NCBI GenBank assembly: GCA_946479335.1
Contig: CAMLFP010000340.1
Coordinates: 1-6,150, forward strand
Reading direction: 5' to 3'
Length of the DNA stretch: 6,150 nucleotides
DNA from: an uncultured Archangium sp.
GTDB lineage: Bacteria; Myxococcota; Myxococcia; Myxococcales; Myxococcaceae
Shown: positions 1-4,966 of the stretch, piece after piece
How the letters are laid out: the number at the start of each line of letters is the position of its first letter
Numbering within the stretch: the first letter of the stretch is position 1
Program-made: the position numbers and the translations under genes
The notes under the pieces: generated by a model
Seen by the model: only the letters and a program-made list of their open reading frames with translations
What the model was told of the DNA's origin: nothing
The model's database searches: none

Positions 1-203
1 GCTGCGGTTCGAGCGCCGACTGCCCCGCGCCGATGACCTGCGAGAGCGGCGTCACTGGCCAGAAGGTGTGCGTCGCGCCGAACTACACCGTGCCCTTCGT
101 GGGCGTCACCTCGCAGCCGAAGGCAGGCTGCTCGACGGGCCTCGGGTTGTTGCCTTTGCTGGCGACGCTGATGTTCCGCCGGCGCCGCGCGGCGAAGGCG
201 TGA
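1..203 (+). CDS. 3' end of Cys-rich surface protein with MYXO-CTERM-like sorting tail (5' truncated)
   Basis: The frame is open from the window edge (first full codon at 3) to TGA at 201-203, giving 66 visible residues; the start lies outside the window. Visible residues 1-23 are Cys-rich (Cys at 1, 7, 13, 23, with a C-G-S-S-x-D-C-P pattern), as in many myxobacterial secreted modules, and probably form disulfides. The tail is tripartite: Gly-Cys at 42-43, a hydrophobic stretch about 45-58 (GLGLLPLLATLMF), then RRRR at 59-62 and a short basic end. This is the architecture of MYXO-CTERM, a C-terminal signal that the family literature links to sorting to the cell surface by a myxosortase-type intramembrane protease. 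The protein is therefore inferred to be exported and anchored or displayed at the envelope. Its main domain is not in view, so its function is unknown. The tail call rests on pattern recognition, not a profile score. Confidence 0.75.
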   Translation, partial: CGSSADCPAPMTCESGVTGQKVCVAPNYTVPFVGVTSQPKAGCSTGLGLLPLLATLMFRRRRAAKA

Positions 204-210
204 TCCGACA

Positions 211-258
211 CGCGCGTGCAGCACTCGCTCCGCGCCGCTCAGTGCGGGCGCACGCGTG
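211..258 (+). other. Imperfect inverted repeat between the first two genes
   Basis: Positions 211-219 pair with 250-258 (9 pairs, one G-U), and 221-225 pair perfectly with 241-245 inside the same structure, leaving a 15-nt loop. The right arm ends on the GTG proposed as the start of the next gene. No T-run follows, so it is not a canonical intrinsic terminator. It could be a 3' processing hairpin of the upstream mRNA, a structure masking the next start, or chance in GC-rich DNA. Confidence 0.3.
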
Positions 259-579
259 ACGCCGCTCAGGCTGGCCCTTCGCGGCGCGATGACGGCGACG
301 CTTCTGCTCTCGGCGGCGTACGCACTCACGCTCGCGAAGAACATCGCGCTGATGCTGTGGAAGTTCGGCGCCGATGATCCACCCGCGACGTACATCTTCG
401 CGAGCAACATCGGCCTCTTCTTCCTGTTCGGTGCGCTGGCGATGACCGCGTGTATCGCGGCGTTCTTGAAGAACGACGATCGCTGGCATCTCTGGCTGTC
501 CGTCGGGCACGGCGTCGTGCTGTCGCTCTACGCCGCCGCGCTGGCCGCGCGCTGGATTCAGCCGATTCTTGAGCCGTGA
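256..579 (+). CDS. Small three-helix membrane protein, unknown function
   Basis: A 107-residue protein that I do not recognise. Three hydrophobic segments are visible: about 12-36 (TATLLLSAAYALTLA and onward), 46-70 (with IGLFFLFGALAM), and 79-100 (HGVVLSLYAAALAA). They are separated by short polar loops, KFGADDPP at about 37-44 and KNDDRW at about 71-77, which suggests a compact inner-membrane protein. There is no signal peptidase site and no catalytic motif. The GTG at 256 gives the longest frame but has no clear ribosome binding site; the ATG at 289 (residue 12) is an alternative that would start directly at the first helix. It stands alone: 52 bp after the MYXO-CTERM gene and 163 bp before the TonB gene. 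That it is a real gene rests on the coherent hydrophobic pattern and the lack of a better overlapping frame. Confidence 0.6.
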   Translation: MTPLRLALRGAMTATLLLSAAYALTLAKNIALMLWKFGADDPPATYIFASNIGLFFLFGALAMTACIAAFLKNDDRWHLWLSVGHGVVLSLYAAALAARWIQPILEP

Positions 580-597
580 AGACGCTGATCAGCGCCG

Positions 598-642
598 CAC
601 AATTGGCACCTCTACAAACTCTATACAAACCCTAGACAGGAA
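598..642 (+). promoter_or_regulatory. AT-rich island, candidate promoter for the TonB gene
   Basis: This stretch is strikingly AT-rich against its surroundings and lies about 100-145 bp upstream of the TonB start. It contains TTGGCA (603-608), a TATACA that could serve as a -10 (622-627), and imperfect tandem copies TCTACAAAC (611-619) and TCTATACAAAC (620-630), followed by CCTAGACAGG. The spacing between TTGGCA and TATACA is only 13 bp, so they are not a standard sigma-70 pair. I infer a promoter or operator from composition and position, not from a clean consensus. Confidence 0.3.
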
Positions 643-688
643 TCACAGAACCGGGCCATAGTGACTGCGGGAAAAGACCCTGCTCGAA

Positions 689-712
689 CGGCGCACCGAT
701 TGAGGTGCGCCG
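689..712 (+). promoter_or_regulatory. Perfect 9-bp inverted repeat in the TonB leader
   Basis: The left arm CGGCGCACC (689-697) and right arm GGTGCGCCG (704-712) are exact reverse complements around a 6-nt loop GATTGA. The repeat ends 30 bp before the TonB GTG start. There is no T-run after it (CCTCGACC follows), so it is not a typical intrinsic terminator. A strong mRNA hairpin in the 5' leader, or a dimeric repressor operator just downstream of the AT-rich candidate promoter, are both possible. Confidence 0.5.
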
Positions 713-742
713 CCTCGACCCTGGGGCCAAAGTAGGCGCGAC

Positions 743-1921
743 GTGGCCACGAGAGAACACCAGTGGGGAGCGGTGGCGCTGGTCGTCAGCGTGCTGGTGC
801 ACGTGGTGGTGGGCGTGTGGCTGTACCAGAGCCCTGCCCGAAAGACCGAGAAGCGCACGGTCACCGCGGAGTTCATCTTCGTCGACCCGGCCCCTCCGCC
901 GAAGGTGGAGCCTGCGCCGGAGCCGGAGCCCGAGAAGAAGCCGGAGCCCGCGAAGCCGCTGCCGCCTGCGCCGAAGCCGGTGGTGAAGGCGCCGCCGAAG
1001 GTCGAGCCGCCGCCTGCGCCGGTGGCCGCCGTCGAGCCTCCGCCGAAGAGCGACCTCCCGACCAACGACGCGCCGGTGAATGACGCGCCGGTGAAGCCGG
1101 TGCTCGACGTGCCGCGCGCCGCGCCGTCGGCCGCGCTGTTGCCCGACTCGATGGTCGTGACCGCGCGCTTCGACGCGGGCGTGGAGCCGGAGATCATCGT
1201 CAACTCCGGCCTGCGCGGGCTGGAGGCGCCGAAGAACCTCGTGGGCGACCTCGCGCGCGAGACGCTCGGCCGTGGGCGCGTGGAGCGCGGCCTCGTGCAC
1301 CCGTATTACACGCAGCTCGGCAAGGCCCTGGTGAAGAACTGGGACGCCGACCGCGTGGCGAAGAGCGGCCTCAAGGGGCTCATCGAACAGACCGGCGAGA
1401 ACATCAAACAGTACAACGACATCTGGTCGAAGCAGGCCTCGCAGTACGGCGCCGGTGGCAGCCCCATCGAGAACCTCCCGCGGCCCGGTGGTCGCGCGGC
1501 GCCGGTGAACGACCGCATCGGCGGCGGGCTGGGCGTCGACCTCGACCAGAAGAAGGAGCTCCAGCGCGCGATGGCGCAGGCCTTCAAGGCGACCCGCCGC
1601 GCCATCGTGCGCATCGTGCAGGACACGCAGGGTCGCGTGACGAAGGTCGAGCTGGTGCAGCCGTCGAACGACTCCAACGTCGACAAAGAAGCGCTGGTCG
1701 ACGTGAAGAACGCCGCGGCGACGTTGCCCGCGCCGCCCGCCGAGGCGCTCGACGGCAAGGAGCAGCTCAGCTCGCTGTGGAGCTTCGAGCTCACCGTCTC
1801 CATCTCGCCGCCGGTGCCGACCTTCACCTTCGAGTTCGACGAGGCGCTGGGCTTCATCGACGCGCGGCTCCCGCTCGACCGGCGCATCTACAAGAAGGTG
1901 CGTCTGGTAAGCGTCGAGTAG
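743..1921 (+). CDS. TonB-family energy transducer protein
   Basis: A 392-residue protein with TonB layout. A short cytoplasmic N-terminus is followed by one membrane helix at about 9-28 containing SVLVH. Its Ser16 and His20 fall on the same residues as the Ser16/His20 pair of E. coli TonB that contacts ExbB/ExbD, which supports the GTG start at 743. A Pro/Glu/Lys-rich periplasm-spanning linker covers about 49-120 (EPAPEPEPEKKPEPAK), including a tandem NDAPV repeat at 108-117. A middle block at about 175-247 (VHPYYTQLGKALVKNWDADR, EQTGENIKQY) is one I associate with myxobacterial TonB-family proteins. A TonB C-terminal-like domain covers about 270-353, with an RAIVRIVQDTQGRVTKVELV core. A further 40 residues follow it (FTFEFDEALGFIDARLPLDR). 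It would couple proton motive force via ExbB/ExbD to an outer-membrane partner. No receptor or exbBD is in view, so its substrate is unknown. The ribosome binding site is weak (AGTAGG at 731-736). Confidence 0.88.
   Translation: MATREHQWGAVALVVSVLVHVVVGVWLYQSPARKTEKRTVTAEFIFVDPAPPPKVEPAPEPEPEKKPEPAKPLPPAPKPVVKAPPKVEPPPAPVAAVEPPPKSDLPTNDAPVNDAPVKPVLDVPRAAPSAALLPDSMVVTARFDAGVEPEIIVNSGLRGLEAPKNLVGDLARETLGRGRVERGLVHPYYTQLGKALVKNWDADRVAKSGLKGLIEQTGENIKQYNDIWSKQASQYGAGGSPIENLPRPGGRAAPVNDRIGGGLGVDLDQKKELQRAMAQAFKATRRAIVRIVQDTQGRVTKVELVQPSNDSNVDKEALVDVKNAAATLPAPPAEALDGKEQLSSLWSFELTVSISPPVPTFTFEFDEALGFIDARLPLDRRIYKKVRLVSVE
1064..1093 (+). repeat. Two-copy 15-bp tandem repeat in the TonB linker
   Basis: AACGACGCGCCGGTG (1064-1078) is followed directly by AATGACGCGCCGGTG (1079-1093), which differ at one silent base. 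They encode NDAPV twice. This is an in-frame linker-length duplication of the kind that changes the span of Pro-rich TonB linkers. Confidence 0.8.
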
Positions 1922-1923
1922 TC

Positions 1924-2397
1924 ATGGCCGACAAGCGACGCTTCGACCTCTTCGCTGAATTGCTGCGCGCGCGGTTCCCGTCTGCGACGCGCGTGTTCGA
2001 CGTCGCTGGCGGCCAGGGGAAGTTGAACGACGCGCTCACGCGGCGCGGCTGCGAGGTGGTCACCTTCGACCGGCGGCACAAGCACCTCCCGGTCACCTTC
2101 GCGGAGCGCGACTTCACGCTCGACGAGCCGTGCGCGGCCGACCTCGTGGTGGGCATGCACCCCGACGGCGCGACGCGCGTCATCATCGAGTACGCGGCGA
2201 AGCACGGGCTGGGGTTCGCGGTGGTGCCGTGCTGCTCCGACAACTCGATGCCCTACAAACCGTGGATGCGGCACTTGAAGGAGCTCGCGGAGTCGCTCGG
2301 CTTGCGCGCGGAGGAGGTCGAGCTGCCGATGGAAGGCCGGGCGCGCGTGATTCTCGGCTTCCCGCCGTCACCTTTGGCTACTCGCGCTGAAGGGTGA
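1924..2397 (+). CDS. Small SAM-methyltransferase-like protein
   Basis: A 157-residue soluble protein. The ATG at 1924 lies 2 nt after the TonB stop, so it is probably translated from the same message by coupling; a GTG further upstream would overlap the TonB gene heavily and is not preferred. Residues 23-36 (RVFDVAGGQGKLND) match motif I of class I Rossmann methyltransferases, the Gly-rich SAM-binding loop, and Asp49 ending the next strand (EVVTFDR) fits the ribose-binding acidic residue. A distinctive central block follows: ADLVVGMHPDGATRVIIEYA (72-91), then FAVVPCCSDN (98-107). The paired Cys after a predicted strand recalls the PCC-type motifs of TRM13-like tRNA methyltransferases, but the protein is far shorter and lacks their zinc-finger regions. 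Its substrate is unknown. The methyltransferase fold is a fair inference; tRNA as the target is speculation. Its link to the TonB protein is positional only. Confidence 0.75.
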   Translation: MADKRRFDLFAELLRARFPSATRVFDVAGGQGKLNDALTRRGCEVVTFDRRHKHLPVTFAERDFTLDEPCAADLVVGMHPDGATRVIIEYAAKHGLGFAVVPCCSDNSMPYKPWMRHLKELAESLGLRAEEVELPMEGRARVILGFPPSPLATRAEG

Positions 2398-2525
2398 GTC
2401 CCTCGCGGGCACGCGTACCGCGACGTTCGAGTCAGGTGGACGACTGGTGGCGTGTCAGGGGGCCAGCGCGCGACGAGCAGAGCGCGCGGTAGCGAAACGC
2501 CGTGCGCTCCCGGAGACTGCGGCGC
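2398..2525 (+). other. Intergenic region upstream of the dehydrogenase gene
   Basis: This 128-bp stretch has no convincing gene or terminator. It would hold the promoter of the dehydrogenase gene if that gene has its own, but I see no clear -35/-10 pair. The short GCGCGC arms at 2466-2471 and 2482-2487 are low-complexity sequence and carry little weight. Confidence 0.4.
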
Positions 2526-3824
2526 ATGAGCTGCTTCCACGGGTACGACTTCACGCACGGCCATGAAGACGCGTTCAGCGTCGAGGCCTCGCAGGTGTGC
2601 TTCGGGCCGGGCGTCTTGAAGGAAGCGGGCGCGCACCTCGCGGCGGCAGGCATCCACCGCGTGGCGCTCTTCACCGACGTGCAGGTGCGCGCGGCGGGCC
2701 ACACGCGGGCGGTCGAGCAGTCGCTGCGCGCGGCGGGCGTCGACTTCGTGCTGTACGACTCCGTGCACGTCGAGCCGACCAACGTGTCATTCGAAGACGC
2801 GGCGCGGTTTGCGCGCGAAGCGAAGGTCGACGGCTACGTGTCGGTCGGCGGCGGGTCGGTGATGGACACGTGCAAAGCCGCGCTGCTCTACGCGACGTAC
2901 CCGGCGGAGCTGCTCGCGTACGTGAACGCGCCGCTGGGTGAAGGCCGCGCGGTGCCGGGCGCGTTGCCGATGCACCTCGCCTGCCCCACCACCTGCGGCA
3001 CCGGCAGCGAGTGCACCGGCATCGCGGTGTTCGACCACCTGCAGCTCCAGGTGAAGACGGGCATCGCCAGCCGGCGGCTCCGGCCGACGCTCGCGCTGGT
3101 CGACCCGACGTGTACGCGCACCCTGCCCGCCGGCGTGGTCGCGGCGAGCGGCTTCGATGTGCTGTGCCACGCGCTTGAGAGCTACACCGCGCGGCCGTTC
3201 ACGAAGCGCGCGCCTCCCGGCACGCCGCAGCTGCGCCCGATGAGCCAGGGCCGCAACCCGTGGAGCGACCTCGGCAGCCTCGAGGCGCTGCGCGTCGGCG
3301 GCGCGAACCTCGTCGCCGCGGTGCAGGGCGACGTCGAAGCGCGCGAACGGCTGTCGTGGGCGGCGACGCTGGCCGGCATCGCCTTCGGGAACGCGGGCGT
3401 GCACCTGCCGCACGCGATGAGCTACTCGGTGGCCGGGCGCGTGCGTGACTACCGGCACCCCGGCTACGCGACGCACGAGGCGCTGGTGCCGCACGGGGTC
3501 TCGGTGGTGGTGGGCGCGCCGAGCGTGTTCCGCGCGACGGCGGCGACCTCCCCGGAGCGTCACCTCGACGCCGCGCGCGCGCTCGGGGTCACCACCGCCG
3601 CGTCGCCCGCTGACGCCGGAGAGCTGGTCGCGACGAAGCTCATCTCGCTGATGCGCGCCACCGGCGTGCCCAACGGCGTGGGCGGCGTGGGCTACACGAG
3701 CGCCGACCTCGACGCGCTGGCGCAGGGCGCCTTCGTGCAGAAGCGGCTGGTCGACAACGCGCCGCTGGCGATGACCGAAGCGTCGATGCGCGGGCTGTTC
3801 GAGGCCGCGCTCGCCTACTGGTGA
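2526..3824 (+). CDS. Hydroxyacid-oxoacid transhydrogenase-like iron alcohol dehydrogenase (ADHFE1/HOT type)
   Basis: A 432-residue group III (iron-containing) alcohol dehydrogenase. It closely resembles, from memory, the ADHFE1 subgroup, which moves reducing equivalents from 4-hydroxybutyrate to 2-oxoglutarate, yielding succinic semialdehyde and D-2-hydroxyglutarate (EC 1.1.99.24). The N-terminal half has the nucleotide-binding [13 protein letters not shown] at 107-119 and [10 protein letters not shown] at 153-162. The metal ligands all appear present: Asp211 and His215 ([13 protein letters not shown]), His296 ([10 protein letters not shown]) and His323 (LVPHG). Subgroup-specific features are VEPTN near 82-86, [12 protein letters not shown] at 237-248 and FGNAGVHL at 287-294. 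I prefer the ATG at 2526, with GGAG at 2512-2515 as a possible Shine-Dalgarno; the in-frame GTG at 2502 would add 8 basic residues. It is probably cytoplasmic. The neighbours do not reveal the pathway, and a plain 4-hydroxybutyrate dehydrogenase activity is the main alternative. Confidence 0.9.
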   Translation: MSCFHGYDFTHGHEDAFSVEASQVCFGPGVLKEAGAHLAAAGIHRVALFTDVQVRAAGHTRAVEQSLRAAGVDFVLYDSVHVEPTNVSFEDAARFAREAKVDGYVSVGGGSVMDTCKAALLYATYPAELLAYVNAPLGEGRAVPGALPMHLACPTTCGTGSECTGIAVFDHLQLQVKTGIASRRLRPTLALVDPTCTRTLPAGVVAASGFDVLCHALESYTARPFTKRAPPGTPQLRPMSQGRNPWSDLGSLEALRVGGANLVAAVQGDVEARERLSWAATLAGIAFGNAGVHLPHAMSYSVAGRVRDYRHPGYATHEALVPHGVSVVVGAPSVFRATAATSPERHLDAARALGVTTAASPADAGELVATKLISLMRATGVPNGVGGVGYTSADLDALAQGAFVQKRLVDNAPLAMTEASMRGLFEAALAYW

Positions 3825-3860
3825 GACGGTGGAGATTGGGGGTGGACCCGACGCGCGCGC

Positions 3861-3878
3861 CGAAGGTATGCGCCTTCG
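3861..3878 (+). promoter_or_regulatory. Hairpin covering the thioesterase ribosome binding site
   Basis: CGAAGG (3861-3866) and CCTTCG (3873-3878) are perfect reverse complements around a 6-nt loop, and the right arm ends on the base before the ATG at 3879. The left arm contains GAAGG, the only Shine-Dalgarno-like sequence for this gene, 12 nt from the start. If folded, the hairpin would hide the ribosome binding site or, alternatively, bring it closer to the start. It is a short stem, so the functional claim is an inference. Confidence 0.4.
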
Positions 3879-4319
3879 ATGGCCGAACGACCGCCCCGGC
3901 ACGGGCGTGACGAGTACCGCTGGGCGACGCCCATCACCACGCGTTGGGCCGACAACGACGTCTACGGCCACGTGAACAACGTCGTGTACTACGCGTGGTT
4001 CGACACGGTGGTGAACCGCTACCTCATCGAGAAGGGGCAGCTCGACCTGCAGGCCTCGCCCGTCATCGGGTTGTGCGTGGAGTCGTCGTGCAGCTACGCG
4101 GCGCCGCTGGCGTACCCCGACGGCGTCAGCGGGCATCTGCGCGTGGCGCACCTCGGCACCTCCAGCGTTCAGTACGAGCTGGCCATCTTCAAGGACGGCG
4201 ACGCGCTGGCGGCGGCGCAGGGCCGCTTCACGCACGTCTTCGTCGACCGCGCGACCCGTCGCCCGGTATCGATTCCTTCTCACCTTCGTGCGGCGCTGGA
4301 GGTCCTCCGCACGCGATGA
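3879..4319 (+). CDS. Acyl-CoA thioesterase, 4HBT/hotdog family
   Basis: A 146-residue single hotdog-fold protein, the normal length for the 4-hydroxybenzoyl-CoA thioesterase-like family, which hydrolyses acyl-CoA thioesters to free acid and CoA, usually as a dimer or tetramer in the cytoplasm. The signature is TRWADNDVYGHVNNVVYYAWFD (21-42, quoted as the block around D25, D27, G30, H31, N33, N34 and Y37). Asp27 is the likely catalytic carboxylate by analogy with the family Asp before the Gly-His-x-Asn turn. Strands follow at about 67-75 (VESSCSYAA), 84-92, 96-104 (SVQYELAIF) and 110-122 (AAAQGRFTHVFVD), ending with the family-typical D-x-x-T-x-R-P-V at 123-130. The substrate chain length cannot be read from the sequence. 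The start is ATG 3879. The stop overlaps the next gene in ATGA, so the two are probably translationally coupled, although a functional link is not evident. Confidence 0.88.
   Translation: MAERPPRHGRDEYRWATPITTRWADNDVYGHVNNVVYYAWFDTVVNRYLIEKGQLDLQASPVIGLCVESSCSYAAPLAYPDGVSGHLRVAHLGTSSVQYELAIFKDGDALAAAQGRFTHVFVDRATRRPVSIPSHLRAALEVLRTR
4298..4308 (+). promoter_or_regulatory. Palindromic Shine-Dalgarno upstream of the LTA-synthase-like gene
   Basis: GGAGG at 4298-4302 is the strongest ribosome-binding sequence in the window, 13 nt before the ATG at 4316, which is slightly long spacing. It is followed after one T by its own complement, CCTCC (4304-4308), so it could pair with itself in a tight stem with a 3-nt loop. 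It lies inside the thioesterase coding region, so coupling to upstream translation would keep it open. Confidence 0.4.
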
Positions 4320-4960
4320 AGGCTGAAGTCACCCGCGTCTTGCAAACCCTGGGGTTGCTGCTGCTGGCGTTGCTGACGTTCAGCTTCGCGGTGGAGAGCC
4401 TCTTCCGCCCACCGGAGGCCTCGGTGTGGCTGTGGCTGTTGAACTTCCCCCACGCGGTGGTGGTGAACGGCCTGCTGGTGGGGTTGCTGGGCGCGTCGGT
4501 GTTGGCGCTGACCGGGCGCGTGGTGTTCTCGGGGGTGCTGGCGGGCGCGTTCATCACGCTGCTGGCGCTCACCCACGCCTCGACGCTCTCGACGCTGGGG
4601 CGACCGCTCTTCCCCTGGGAGCTGGTGCTGGTGCGCCAGGCGGTGAACATCTGGCCGTACGCGACGGCGAAGTTCGGGGTGGTGCCGATGCTGCTGGGCG
4701 GCGTGGTGCTGGCCGCGGGGCTGGTCTTCTCGCTGCGGGTCGGCCCGCGCTTCGCGTGGCGCTCGCGCGCGGTGCTGGCCGGCGCGGTGGTGGCCATCTG
4801 CCTGTGGTTGGCGCCGCGGCCCGGAGACAGCCTCAACGCGCTGGGCATCACCCACAAGCAGTGGGTGCAGCTCGAGAACTACCGCGAGAACGGCTTGCCG
4901 CTCGCGTTCCTGATGAACCTCCCGGCGGCGAACGTGCGCGCGCCGAGCGGCTATTCGTAA
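4316..4960 (+). CDS. Membrane half of an LTA-synthase-like phosphoglycerol transferase, cut by an in-frame TAA
   Basis: 214 residues, starting at the ATG overlapping the thioesterase stop. Five hydrophobic helices are visible, about 8-27, 45-65, 68-87, 121-140 and 152-167, the usual membrane domain of LtaS/OpgB-like enzymes. Loops carry family-like blocks: ESLFRP at 27-32, NFPHAVVVNG at 43-52, LGRPLFPWELVLVRQAV at 94-110 and WVQLENYRENGLPLAFLMNL at 183-202. The frame then reaches TAA at 4958-4960, in the linker that normally joins membrane and catalytic domains (PSGYS before the stop, ERVEALL after it). Full-length relatives continue through this position. The next coding region is in the same frame, so this looks like a nonsense mutation or base-call error rather than two ancestral genes. 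Alone this half has no catalytic residues and could not transfer phosphoglycerol. Confidence 0.85.
   Translation: MKAEVTRVLQTLGLLLLALLTFSFAVESLFRPPEASVWLWLLNFPHAVVVNGLLVGLLGASVLALTGRVVFSGVLAGAFITLLALTHASTLSTLGRPLFPWELVLVRQAVNIWPYATAKFGVVPMLLGGVVLAAGLVFSLRVGPRFAWRSRAVLAGAVVAICLWLAPRPGDSLNALGITHKQWVQLENYRENGLPLAFLMNLPAANVRAPSGYS
4958..4960 (+). other. In-frame TAA interrupting the LTA-synthase-like gene
   Basis: The codons read GGC-TAT-TCG-TAA-GAG-CGC-GTG-GAG-GCG, with no frame shift on either side and homogeneous codon use. One base change (for example from GAA, AAA or CAA) restores a 598-residue open frame from 4316 to 6112. UAA is not a selenocysteine or pyrrolysine codon, so known recoding of that kind does not explain it. 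Confidence 0.85.
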
Positions 4961-4966
4961 GAGCGC

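Noticed and set aside
603..618. Sigma-54 promoter (TTGGCAC as a -24 element)
   Set aside because: The position 12 bp further down reads AA instead of the required GC, so the -12 element is missing.
632..1300. Minus-strand open frames, including a Gly/Ser/Thr-rich one at 643-1203 that looks like a low-complexity surface protein
   Set aside because: The Gly/Ser repeats are the reverse complement of the Pro/Glu-rich TonB linker, so the composition is an artefact.
1777..1923. N-terminal extension of the methyltransferase-like protein from an upstream GTG
   Set aside because: It would overlap the end of the TonB gene by about 145 bp and adds an Arg/His/Ala-rich segment. The ATG at 1924 begins cleanly just before the fold.
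2466..2487. GCGCGC inverted repeat as a terminator or operator upstream of the dehydrogenase
   Set aside because: Alternating GC arms arise easily in this composition, the loop is 10 nt, and no T-run follows.
2787..4283. A 498-codon open frame on the minus strand
   Set aside because: It runs antisense to the dehydrogenase and thioesterase genes. Its product is an Arg/His/Ala-rich string with no motif, typical of the mirror frame in GC-biased coding DNA.
4958..4960. Programmed recoding (selenocysteine or pyrrolysine) at the interrupting stop
   Set aside because: The codon is TAA. Those systems use UGA and UAG, and I see no specialised downstream hairpin that would argue for recoding.
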